DNA from: Vanilla planifolia
Lineage: Eukaryota > Streptophyta > Magnoliopsida > Asparagales > Orchidaceae
NCBI GenBank assembly: GCA_023846275.1
Contig: CM043877.1
Location: 18,520,607 to 18,584,606, forward strand
Reading direction: 5' to 3'
Length of the DNA stretch: 64,000 nt
The notes under the pieces are model-generated. The model saw only the letters and a program-made list of their open reading frames with translations, searched no databases and had not been told where the DNA came from. Shown piece after piece: positions 25,879 to 37,090 of the stretch. Numbering within the stretch: position 1 is the first letter of the stretch; the number at the start of each line of letters is the position of its first letter. Made by a program: the position numbers and the translations under genes.

Positions 25879-26076
25879 CTAAAACATCATATAGGGTCTA
25901 TAGTAGTCCGGTCCAATATGCCAATCCATGAAATATGCCAATACTGAATAAACTGACTCAATCCATGCCATTGCCATCAAAGCAACACCATTGTCAATTA
26001 CTGACTGTTCTGGTAGCATCCGTGTACCATACCTTTGTCTGACTGTTTCCAGCTGTACTGTCATCAGTGATAACAT
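25879..26076 (-). other. Conserved 65-codon frame inside solo LTR 1
   Basis: The frame reads MLSLMTVQLETVRQ and ends PDYYRPYMMF. LTR copy 2 has the matching frame within 59475-59711 with about seven residue differences over 65. No known domain. It is reported only because the frame survives in both copies. Confidence 0.35.
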
Positions 26077-26925
26077 TTTTCCCCACTTCAGGAAATTTGT
26101 TCTTTACCCACTGATCTCTAGAATTTTCGAAATTTCTCATTTCCAAGTTTTCTGATTTTCCTTGAATTTTCTAAATGTAAATAATTCCTAAAACTCAATT
26201 ATCGAATTTTTCCTAAATTTGAAATATCAAATTTTGCATTTTATCCATTTTTTTTCCAAAATTCGGAATAATTCCCCGAATTTAAAATTTTGCTATTCAC
26301 TATACCGCGCCGAATCCCCTGAATCGCATCTTGCCACCGGTTCGGGCTTTCATGCTGAACCAAACCCCGCCGGTCAGTTATTAATCCGAAATTCAGTCGA
26401 CGCTTATATATAATATTAATGATTAATATTATTATTATTCTCTTAATAATTCAACTAATCCCTAATTAATCCTTAATTCGTCTCCTTCCTTCGCCCGTCG
26501 TCCGCGAAACCCTAGCCGCCGCAATAGCCGACCAATACGATCATTCCGTCGATTTCCGGCGACTGCGAACAAGGAGAACATGTTCGTACTATCCTAATGT
26601 TCCAATAATGTCGCTAATTTCCTAAGGTTTAAATCAAGTTTTCCGCCGAGCAGTTTCGTCTAATCCTCATGTTGACAATTCACGAAATTATAGTTCTAGC
26701 ATTATACAATCATATTAACATGAATAAAGTGGCATATTTAAATCCTCATGCTTGGTAATTTTCCAATTTCGGCGAAACAAATTAACGTCCCGAAAACCCT
26801 AACATGCAATTTTCGATAATTTGTACAATTAGCTTCAAAAATCACATTCGCATGCTTAGATAGAGATTTGCAAACTAATACATGCTTCAATTTGCTAATT
26901 ATCTAATTTAAATATCTGAAATTCC

Positions 26926-26931
26926 TACCTC
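26926..26931 (-). other. Splice-donor-like site in the LTR leader, copy 1
   Basis: On the minus strand, TTCGAG is followed by GTAGGAATTTC, downstream of the TATA box and a leader frame. The second LTR has AAAG followed by GTAGGAAATTTC at the matching place (about 60710). A donor in an LTR leader could serve spliced element transcripts. No acceptor can be assigned with certainty. Confidence 0.35.
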
Positions 26932-27132
26932 GAAGACGCCGGCGACGGTGAAGCTCGTCCGCAGTTCGCCGCAGCTCCTCGCCGAACGAATTTGGTCTCA
27001 ATCGACTCTCCTCGGTCTCGTGAATCTCCGGGCACAAAAAGCCCCTTGCCAGGCCGCCGGAATCACGCGCCGTACGCCGGGAATTTCCTCACTATCGCCG
27101 TCGAACGAAAACCCTATTCGCTGCTTCGCGAG

Positions 27133-27142
27133 GGTTTTTATA
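27133..27142 (-). promoter_or_regulatory. TATA box of the solo LTR (minus strand)
   Basis: GGTTTTTATA on plus reads TATAAAAACC on minus, within a GC-rich context ideal for a Pol II core promoter. The matching place in copy 2 (60929-60940) reads TATTTAAC, a weaker box. Confidence 0.7.
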
Positions 27143-27196
27143 CCCCGGGCCGACACGGTGAACCCGTTACGCGTTCGACACGTTTTCGACACGTGA

Positions 27197-27286
27197 GCAC
27201 CCGATACGCGCTGTCGACACGCTATCCACACGGTAAGCACACAATACGCGCTGTCGACACGCTATCGACACGGTAAGCACCCGATC
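27197..27286. repeat. 40-bp tandem repeat upstream of the LTR TATA box
   Basis: Two full units (27197-27236 and 27237-27276) differ at about three positions, and a partial third follows. Each carries tacgcgctgtcgacacgcta. On the minus strand it sits just upstream of the TATA box, where enhancer-like repeats of LTR U3 regions usually lie. Copy 2 lacks this array. Confidence 0.85.
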
Positions 27287-27651
27287 AGCCGGTTCGATCT
27301 CACCCGCCGATCTCGACCGTCCGATCCGCTTATTAGAACGCACACGCAAACTCACCCGGCGAACCGCCTCCGCCTCCGCTGAACCGTTCCGGTCCGGTTC
27401 ACGCGCGATAAAAAAAACGATTTCCGGTTTAATTTAATTAGATTTTCGAATTTCTAAAAATCTAATAAATCCAATTAAATAGGGAAAATTAATTAAAAAT
27501 TCCTCGGTGCTCCGAAAAATTCCCAAAAGATTTCAGAAATTCCAATAGCCTACAATTGAGTTCCTGGCTCATCCTACTGTCGATTCGAAATCATCCAAGC
27601 CACAATTAATTTATTAAAGATCAAATACATAAAATTTTACCGGGTATAACA

Positions 27652-27656
27652 GTAGA
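27652..27656. other. Target-site duplication, right (GTAGA)
   Basis: An exact repeat of 24591-24595 directly after the terminal TATAACA. Confidence 0.9.
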
Positions 27657-29789
27657 CACCTATGATACTATCTTAGATGTATTTTAAGTATAGTTTTGTT
27701 AGAGGTTTTTATGGTTATGTGTTGTGATGCCTTTTATAGTTAATTTATGACATGATTTTCTAAGTTTTGGTTTGGCATATAGAGTTTTGTTGGAGATAAA
27801 TATTATATTTATTTATTTAAATAATTATGACAAAATGTTATTATATGTATAGTGAAAAATAGATTTTTTTAAGGGAGACTATTCATTTGATTCATGAAAT
27901 TTAGAACCTGTTTAGATAAAATTTGAAGAATGATTCAAAAATAAATATGTTGTTTTTAACTTGATGTAATATGTACTGGGTTAATGTACAAGAGGGGGTG
28001 AACTGTGTTTTTAAATTTTTTGTTATTTTAAAAATATTTTCCTAAATAAAAATTTAGGAATTTTATCGATTTAATAATTTTGTTAAATAAAAATATAAAA
28101 AGAAAATAAAAGTTGTATGGTTTTAAAAAAAACCTTTTTAAATAAATTTTTTATGTTTTATAAAAATAATTTTGATAAATTTCTTTTATATATGTTCTTT
28201 AATTAAATATTATTAAATACAAAATATCAAAAATTACAAAATAATAAAAAAATAAAATGATAAAAGGATTTTTAGGTAGTTCAATATACATGAGTTTGAC
28301 TTGACTCGATCTTACTACTTAACAACTTCAAGTTTGATTCAACTCAATAAGCCTAAGCCAGATTTAGAAGCGATGTCTTAACCCAACTTAACTTAAGCTA
28401 GTACAAGATTATACTTTGATTGTGACTCATGCCTAACCTGACTCAATTACAACTAACCTCTTAACCCGGGGTTCCTCAAGGCCTAGTGCCAAGCATTTTG
28501 GGTCACTTGGATCGAGCCTTTGGGCTTGGTCGAGTAATGGGTGCTTAGGTTAAATTTTTATTTCCTTTTTAAAATAATTTTTATGAATTAATTTTTTTTT
28601 ATTTTTTAAATATTTTTATAGCTATAAAAATAATAAAATATTTATATAATTATTAATAATAATAATACATAAGAAATCAATGACCATACATATATATAAA
28701 TGAGGATATACAACTTAATTGTGTCATATATAAATAAGTAATAAGATGGACAATCAAACTAGTATATGGCTTGAAGATAGATTACTAATAATTAACTACT
28801 CTATTTAAAATTTAATCAATAGCTCTTTGATATGCCATTTAAATTATAGTTAGAATATAGCCACCATCACTGTTTGACATTATTTCACTTGTGGATTGCT
28901 CCATAAGTTATTTGGTCAAAACTTTTTAATTGATTAATTTGATAAGAGCTTAAAATGCTTGACCAAAAATACATTTAAGACAAATATTAGAAAAACTAAC
29001 ATAATGATTTTATTATTATCAAAAAATTAGTGTCATGATTAAGGGTATGACATAGTTGGTTTGAAAATAAATAAGAGTTGCTTTTTATTATCATTCATCA
29101 CCTGATTAGATTATTAGTATCCTCTAGTTACATTTAAACTATGATTTTCTTAGTATTAAAGTTATTTGGGACACTATAGCAATGTGATGTTAAGTAAGAT
29201 GTAACATATACAGTATATTATTTTCATTTGTTGTGACAACTTTCACCCTCTTCTCTCAAATTCAATCCCTCATTGTATAACTCTTTGACTTTATCCTTTG
29301 ATTTAGAAAATAATTTTTTAAAATAAAACTAATAATCATAATTAACTTCAATTATTTTGGCATGCTTAGATGTTGAAAATAATTAAATTAAAATTTCCAA
29401 CTTTTTAAATAAATTTTAAGCTACATAAACTAAATATGTAAAACAACAAAATGAACATATTACTTTTAAAAAAAATGAATTCTCATATTATAGTGAAAAT
29501 ACTTAAACTAATACAAATGTTAAGTCATGCTAAACTATAACATTTGCATGAGTATAAAATTAATAAAGCTATTATAATAGCTTAGACATCATAATAAAAA
29601 AGATAACATGATCATAATTTTTATTTAATTTAAGTTTTTGATAATTTATAATTCTAAAAGTTTATTTTAAAAGATTATTTCTCCTTTTGGAATGTTATAA
29701 TTATATTATATGTTTAAATAATAGACAAACCATTATGAACTCTTTTCTCTTTACTCTAAAGCTTAAAGTATGGTACATGAGAAATTTGT
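27657..29789. repeat. AT-rich repeat DNA between the solo LTR and the small LTR element
   Basis: The first part continues the old LTR interrupted by the solo LTR. At about 27990-28020, caagagggggtgaactgtg followed by T/A-rich sequence resembles the start of another plant LTR type. 28270-28560 is somewhat less AT-rich and non-coding. I recognise no genes. Confidence 0.4.
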
Positions 29790-30527
29790 TGATGCAGAAC
29801 AAGAATGAGAAATTAAACATGAGCATAAAGCTCATGAAGTACTTGAAGAAAAAGTATAATTTGGGCTTAAATTATATAAAAAAAATATTTGTCATGGGCC
29901 CATCATATAAACCATGGTAAGAAGAGCTAGTCATGACCTAATTGAGTTAATTATGGGCTAATCAAAGAGAAATAAATTAACAAATCATGAAATATATTAA
30001 CTCATCTTCTTTTTACTCTAAAATAATACTTTTAAAGTAGTTAGATAATTAGAGATATGAAGTCAAAGTAATTATAAGTGACTTATGAAAGTAACTCATG
30101 ATAAATGAGACATGTTAGGTGATACATTAATAAAAATATCTAAACTACTTAAAATCTCTAAAAAGTAAGTATAAAGCAAGCTTTTGTATTAAAAAATTAT
30201 ATGGGCATGAAAGTCTTTAAAAGGTAGGTATAAAGCTTCTTGTTATATTAAATAAGTACTTATAATCTTATATTTAAAGAAGCCCTCATAAATGGATGAA
30301 TGATAAATTAATTGTGACTAAAATAAGTAAATTACTTTATGACTTGAGTGCCTGAGTTGATTTGATGGCCTTCTCTTGGGTTCACTTTGGTGAACAAATC
30401 TTTATTTTTATTTCTATATTTTAAAATCTACTCCTCTTTATTTAAGCTCTTTTTTATACTTTTTATTCCATTAATTTAAATAATTATTTCATTCCATCTC
30501 ATAGCTCAATATTTTACTTCATTTACA
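29790..30527 (+). repeat. 5' LTR of the small element
   Basis: Aligns by eye along its whole length with 31149-31822; for example ttgtgactaaaataagtaaa at about 30310 pairs with ttgtgactaaaaaaagtgta at about 31606. It is about 64 bp longer through small indels and a segment absent from the 3' copy. Related LTR-like pieces also occur at about 48090-48640 and 52540-53105. Confidence 0.8.
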
Positions 30528-30546
30528 TCAATTTGATATCAAAGTA
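30528..30546 (+). other. Primer-binding site of the small LTR element
   Basis: TTGATATCAAAG starts five bases after the 5' LTR end and differs by about two bases from the usual initiator-Met tRNA complement. It would prime minus-strand cDNA synthesis. Confidence 0.7.
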
Positions 30547-31137
30547 AAGATTCTCATCATTTTTTGGAGTACAGAGCACCTTGAAGAAATAAAGGAGATC
30601 ACAATAGCTTCATTAATTTAAAACTTGATTTTTTGTACTTCACTGTTCATTAAGCCCCACTTGAGCAAATGATAGTTAGAGTTAAAAGGAATAAATCAAA
30701 AGCTCATCAAATTTAATGCAAAACTTATTTAAAATAACAAATCAATGAAGAGAAGAAATGCAAGAAGAATTGTAAATTTTTAAGTATGAAATAAAAAATA
30801 AATTCCAAAATTAGAGAATTAGCTTACAAACCCACATGTAGAGCTCTTCAATATCTTTTATTAAAGATATTCAACAAGTGAAGAATGTTCAATAAGATGA
30901 GAGTTATGTAGGTGATTCAAAGAAATAATTACCATTATTGCTACAGCCAAAATTTTTTAAAGATGTTCTCATTGATGAGATTTTGAGTTTAAATTATTCA
31001 TATAAATCTACTAAAAGATGGTTCAATAAACCAACCATTGAAGGTATATGATGAACGAAACATAAATATGCTAAGTCAATATCAAAGTTCATGAAAGACT
31101 ACCTACTCTTCAACTTTATGGAGTAAATTTTTTTTCG

Positions 31138-31148
31138 TAAGAGGGGAA
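31138..31148 (+). other. Polypurine tract of the small LTR element
   Basis: The purine run AAGAGGGGAA directly abuts the TG of the 3' LTR, the standard priming site for plus-strand cDNA. Confidence 0.75.
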
Positions 31149-31822
31149 TGATGCAGGATAAGAATAAACAATTAAACATAAATATAAAAATCATGAAATG
31201 CATGAAAAGAAAGTATAATTTGTCTTAAATTGCAAAGAAAAAATATTTATCATAGGTCTATCACATAAACCATGATAAGAAGAGCTAGTCATGGCTCAAT
31301 GAAGTTAGTTATGGGTTAATATAGGAGAAATAAATTAAAACAATCATGAAATATATTAACACATCTTTTTTTACTCTAAAATAAAGCTCATTATATATGA
31401 GACATGTTAGATGATATATTAATAAAAGTATCTAAAATATTCAAAGTCTCCAAAAAATAGGTATTAAACATGCTTTTGTATTAAATAATTATATAGGTAT
31501 GAAAGTCTTTAAGAAATAGGTAAGAAGCTTCTTTTTTATATTAAATAATTACTTATAATCTCTTATTTAAAGAAACTCTTATGAATAGATGAATGATGAA
31601 TTAGTTGTGACTAAAAAAAGTGTATTACTTTGTGGCTTGAGTGTTTAAGTTAGTTTGGTGGCATTCTTTTGGGTTTACTTTGGTGAGTAAATCCTTACTT
31701 TCTTCTTCATCCTTTTTAACTTAATTCCTCTTTGTTCAAGCCCTTTTGTTATACTTTCTATTCTATTTGATCTAAGAAATCACTTCATTCCATCCCATGA
31801 TTTAATTCCCTCTCCATCTACA
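31149..31822 (+). repeat. 3' LTR of the small element
   Basis: Partner of 29790-30527, diverged by many substitutions and small indels, so the insertion is old. Confidence 0.8.
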
Positions 31823-33840
31823 GCATTCACGTATTGTCTATTTCTTTTGAGAACTCAAGCACCAAAAGCTGCTCCTTCTCTAAGCTAACATGTACTTTTC
31901 AAGAACCTCATGCATGATATGTTAACTTAACATACAATCTATTTATAATAATGGTGTACCATTTTTTTCATTTGAGAAATGGCTATTCTTGTATAGAACT
32001 GCAAGCATACTATCTATTAGCACTCAACATATATTATGTTGAATCTGATATGTGGTATGTCAACTCTCTACATACAATATGCAAGACATGGACTATAAAC
32101 TATAGCTACACAAATCTTGATCAATTTTTTACAATTCTTAAACCAATTGTTGAGCAACTAAAAATACATTTAAAAAACAAGCTAAGAAAAATCACCACCA
32201 AAACCTTACCTTAGCAAAATATTTTGCATTAAACAAATCCTAGACTTCTTTAAGCTCTACTCATTAAGGATTTCCTTGCTTCGACCACTCCAAAGCTTGC
32301 TTCCACCAACCACAACACTATTAAAACTTCCCTCAATATTTTTGCTTCACTTTTACGCTTTTCTTGTTTTCAATATCACCATATAAGATTCTTGGGAGTT
32401 CTCTTTAACACCAACTAAGGCCCAAGAAAATATTTAATATTCCTTTAAATAATAGAAAGTATTTAATGATTTAAAAATCAAATATTTGTTTCATTCTTCA
32501 AGAATCCCAAGAAATTCTAATTAACTTTCAAAAATGCAAACTAATTACCAAAACATTTCTCATACGAGGATGTCCTCGATGATAAGCTCAAGATACCATG
32601 TTGATCTACTTGTAATATAACATATATTATAAGATGTGTTGAAACTTAGCAATTCTCTCAAAAAATGTCTATGCACATAGCAAATATTAATATTGCATAC
32701 TCAACTACATATATAGTTTATATTTAACTATTTTGGTTATCACATATAAGATCACCAAGATATATAAAACTAATCCTCAAACCAAATCTGGCTTTGGGAG
32801 GAATATTTATGTCATGTCTTGACCAAATAAATGCTTTAATATTTTATAGTGCATAACTTAAATCTTTTGACTCCCACATCAACTCAAAAGTTTGTCATAA
32901 TACATTGCTTGTACCAATGACACTTTCACTTAAACATAATCTAATTGTCACTCATCTTCATCTTGTAAGTTATATATTTGATCATTAGGGCAAATCAACT
33001 ATAAAATGATCAAGAAATGTTTATTATGGTGAACTTAGGTTACGTTTGCATCTAATGCATAAGTTTAAAAAAGGAAATTTAAAAATGATGTTTAGAAAAT
33101 ATTTTTAGAAAAGAAATTTTATGTGAAGTACAATAGAATTTAAGAACTTTCTCTTCATCTCAGGTTGATGTATATTCTCAATAATTAGATTTTTCAAATG
33201 GATAATACACATTTTCATTGATCAAGCCTAATTATAATCTAAAGCAAAGAAATTAATAGAGGTGGATTTGACCTATTTAGATATTTACAACCAAAATGTA
33301 TGATCCTTTTTAGATATACTTAAGACGAGAAGATTAGAATGTTAATAGACACATGTCTATTCTCTAATTCATTTGTACTAGTACCTATTTTGAGAACTTT
33401 CAACTCTAAGTTATCAAATGGATAAATTATTAATAATTAAAATGACTGTAATTTTAGAAAGATAGTAAAAGTTATTTTTTGAATTTTGAAGTTTATCAAT
33501 TTACGAAAAACACTTGTAAAAAATTGATTTATAAACAAGACCCTAATGTTATAATAGCTCCAAGGTCGAGGTCCATAATAAAATGTGAAATATGCTTAAG
33601 TAAGCTATTTGTGACCTCAATTAAAATTTTTATAAAAAGATTTCAAAAAAGAGCATTTTATAATAAATTTTCAGTATTAAAATTTTTTTGAAAAAAAATT
33701 CGCAGAAATGATTTTTTTGCAAATTAAAGTAGAATTTTCAGTATTAAAATTCCTAAAAAATTAAAGTTGAGCACAAAATTATAAAATTGAAACTTACAAA
33801 CAGAAAATTGTATTAAAATAAGTTTTTTCTAATAACAATT
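31823..33840. other. AT-rich intergenic sequence, no gene seen
   Basis: No protein motif, RNA gene or element terminus is recognisable. The 87-codon open frame at 31951-32214 and the 70-codon frame at 33479-33691 are AT-rich and look like chance. Confidence 0.4.
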
Positions 33841-34340
33841 CATTATATGCATTGCGTACGTTTCAGCCATTGGGCTATTGAGGACGCAAACGTCGCATCG
33901 ACCGACACGCAATCACGCCGGAATTCTCTGTCCAAACCCGTGTGCGGCGTATGTCAGAGTTGTTTATCTCTCTCTCTCTCTCCGCTCCCCGGAGCACCCC
34001 CACACAAACTTTTTTAAAAAAAAACAATTCGCCAAACATCAACTTGGATGACGTCAGATTGTGGTGGGCCGGACATTTAAATGTCACATTGCTGTTATCC
34101 ACTTATTCGTGACGAAGAGAAAGAAAAAATACGTTAGAAATCGGACATTTGGGTCGCCGCGTTTCCGAGATCCGCCAAGATCAACAAAATGATGATCAAA
34201 GGAACGGCAGTGATGCTGATTTTCGAATATAATACGCTCCATCTTCCACAGGATTTCTCTACTTGTTTGGCCGCACCTTCTTTTAATATGCGTCACACCG
34301 CACCTCCACGTGAATGGGCCAAAGCAATGGGAGACTAGGT
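33841..34340. promoter_or_regulatory. Less AT-rich island with bZIP-type palindromes, no gene seen
   Basis: This island is clearly richer in GC and CpG than its flanks and carries none of the repeat words seen elsewhere. It holds TGACGTCA (34049-34056), the palindromic C-box/CRE-type site, CACGTG (34307-34312), the G-box bound by bZIP and bHLH factors, and a CT microsatellite at about 33967-33984. Such a combination is typical of a plant promoter or 5' leader. No coding sequence follows on either side, so it may be an orphaned promoter, a long-range element or a gene remnant. Confidence 0.4.
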
Positions 34341-36759
34341 TTCTTTCGTTCCTTTCTTTTTTTTTGTACTTCTAATCAAATGCATCTCCCACTCGCTTGT
34401 GAAACACTTCTTGCACGAAAAGTTATAACCAAAAAGACCTATAATACAATAAACACGTATGGAGGATTGGTTGCGTTTGATGTTTTTGTATTTTTAAAAA
34501 AATTGAATTAATTAAGAGGTCAAAAATTCAATTTTTAGCATTTTTGTGCTTAAAATTAAAAAATAGACATGAAATCAATGATAGACGATTCTAATGCAAA
34601 CTAAGATTCTCAAATTTTTAAAAAAATATATGCCTCTAAAACATTTTGCATAAATGTTCATAAACTTTTGTAGATGTAAACAAATCATAAAAAGTTCAAT
34701 CCAAGCTTCCTTTAAAAAAAATTCAAGCCTAAGAAATATTGAGGCATGTGTTTGAACTTTTAGTTAATTACACATTATTTCATTATTGTTCTTATCAATT
34801 ATTGATATTGTGTCACTAATCTTGATGCCTACATGTCATTAATAAGTGCACATGGCTTGAACAAATGATTTGATTTGAGTTGATTTAACTATGAATTTGA
34901 ATTCAATAAATAAAACATATTTATTACATTTCATTGGTTATGATATTTGATATAGAATAAGAAAAATATGACCATTTGATTATTATTTGAGCTTAATACA
35001 CAATATAACTAAACTAAATATTATTAATTTTGATCTTTTAATTTATCTCTTAATAATTCTCACAATTATATATTCAATTATTTAGAAGTAATCATATACT
35101 TTCAACTCCAATTCAACTAATACATTGATGAAAGCTCTATTCATGGAGAAATCAAGAGCAAAATGTCTACAAAAGAGAGCAAGTTGATTTGTGTGAACTT
35201 CAAACTTAAACCAAATTCAATTCTCAAACAAAATTTTTTTTATTAATTCTAAATTTCCTGTATAGCATTTATTTTAAAAAATTTATGTTTAAAAACACCA
35301 ATATCCAAATATGAATAATTGATCATCTTATTAAATAAGTAGATAAGATCCCTCTTATATTCCAAAAACTAATTGTAATGTTTGAAAAATGAGTAAGAAT
35401 CAAGAGAGTAGGGAGATGAAGAGTTTGCGAAGAGAAGGAAAAAAATTTGGATTTTTAGTTGTTTCTTACACTAATTTGGTGAGATCAAAAAGGAAAAGAG
35501 GAAGAACTCAAGAAGAAGAGCAAATTTTTTTATCGTAACTTGTGGATACTTCATTATAAGGTATGATCTCACCTTAGTTTTCATCCTGAAACAATGCGTT
35601 GGCTATTAAGATTATCAAGGAAGTAGATTTTGCAAGTTTCATTCTGATGTTATTAAGGTCAAAGATAGTTTCCATTTTTATTATATTGATCATGCTAGAT
35701 GTTCATTTAGATGGTTTCATATGAATCTATAATGTGAGTCAATGGGAGACTTTCAACCTAAGTGTGTATGAGATTTTAACACATCTTACTAGTATTATTC
35801 TTGGTTTAGACAATATGATAAGTTATGAAATGTCTAAATGAGAATTGTACATCCAATCTTTGGATCGATCAAACAGACTTTAGGGATTGTATTAGTATAA
35901 CTAAGATCAGACAGCAAGATGGTTGCATGCGATATTACCCATCACCATTTTCTTGATCACTCGTTTGATCGATTGTCTATTTAGAGCATGTATGACATGT
36001 AGATCAGATAATTCAATGAGTTTAGGTAATGTTTAAAAGAGATTATCTATCTAACCACTCTTTTCTAATCGAGTATCTACTACATATAATATTTGTATTA
36101 CATTAAGATCAGATATATATGATTAGTTATTTAATAACAGATCACTTATACGATCTTTTGTTTGATTAAGGTAAGAAAAGGATTTTACAATGTTATATAA
36201 GTAATCGTATTATTCAAGGTGTTGGGAAAAAAGTGAAAATGAGTCAATTGCTAAGGTTGGTTCAGGATAGCTATTTGAAAGTTCTTTTTTATATAAGTTT
36301 TAATTAAAAATTAACTTATTATTAATAAAGATAATATAAATTATGCATAAAATAAGAAAAGGTAAATGAAAAGAAAAGATTATGTAAGAAACATCTTTAA
36401 GTCATTAAATAAACAAACTAAATAATTATAATACAAGTGAGTTACTAAATTTTCTTAGTTACTATTATGATATACATGAGAATGTAAAACTTTACATAGC
36501 ATAACATAAATTACATATATTTAATTTTATTAAATCACTTTACTACTTCTGATACCTTTATATATGTATATATCAATGTATGACATATATGTATAAATGT
36601 TATAAATCAAAACAAATGATAAAAAATAGAAAAAGAAATAATAATAAAGATAGTGGCTAAGAAAGTTATCTTATATGCATAGGATAGAAAGCAAAGTCCA
36701 TGACCTTATTCTGTAATGATTTGATAGATGAGATATATGATATTATACTTTATCATGTG
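34341..36759. repeat. AT-rich sequence, partly LTR-like
   Basis: The stretch from about 35380 onward (GA-rich block at 35390-35530, then words such as gatcgattgtctatttagag) resembles 19780-20640 in order and style, which suggests another old LTR. No coding fragments are seen. Confidence 0.35.
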
Positions 36760-37090
36760 GTGTCATGATACTCAAAGGTGGGTCCTTATATTATATAAGT
36801 TTTAGCTAAGTGATGATGGGATACTTAAGTGTAGTAAAAACTCAAAGATAGGGCTCCAACATATTAGAAGACTCATTCCCTATCAGTATAGAATATTGAT
36901 GAGTACATTAATTACGTGATGATCTGTTTACCCCCTCATATTATGGGAATTTAGAGATATGCCCCAACATATTAAAGGTATCATTTTTTTATCAACATTG
37001 GATGATTGCAATGGTGATCTTTATGTGATGAGGTACTAATCCTCTTAGTGTTATGATGCTTAGAGGTGGGGTTGTAATAAGTAAGAGGTT
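36760..37090. repeat. Degenerate tandem repeat of about 108 bp
   Basis: gggctccaacatattagaag (36851-36870) and tgccccaacatattaaaggt (36961-36980) recur at about 108 bp, with flanking gtgatgat and (c/t)(a/t)(a/g)aggtgggg units before and after. Roughly three diverged units are present, similar in style to 21240-21480. Confidence 0.55.

Larger units (their letters stand above)
24596..27651 (-). mobile_element. Solo LTR of a large-LTR Ty3/gypsy family, copy 1 (3056 bp)
   Basis: The plus strand begins TGTTACACCCC and ends CGGGTATAACA, giving near-perfect inverted termini and the TG...CA rule. It is flanked by identical GTAGA duplications, so it is complete. There is no internal region or second LTR: this is the product of recombination between the two LTRs of one element. 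Sense is probably minus, because TATAAAAACC lies on that strand at 27133-27142 and the order from there (leader, splice-like donor, end) is sensible. It is CpG-rich and much less decayed than its surroundings. The long LTR and the termini suggest a Tekay/Del-like chromovirus lineage, which is inference. Copy 2 is at 58231-61399. Confidence 0.93.
29790..31822 (+). mobile_element. Small non-autonomous LTR retrotransposon (2033 bp)
   Basis: Two diverged direct repeats, 29790-30527 and 31149-31822, both begin TGATGCAG and end (T)CTACA/TTTACA. Between them are a primer-binding-site-like TTGATATCAAAG and a purine tract GAGGGGAA, in the correct places for a plus-strand element. The 621-bp interior has no coding signature, so it is either a TRIM/LARD-like non-autonomous element or an internally deleted copia-type element. 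Flanking 5-mers (TTTGT and GCATT) do not match, so the duplication has decayed or an end has been exchanged. Confidence 0.8.

Noticed and set aside
24596..27651. The CpG-rich stretch as a CpG-island promoter of a host gene
   Set aside because: Exact TG...CA termini, a 5-bp duplication and a second copy elsewhere show it is a solo LTR.
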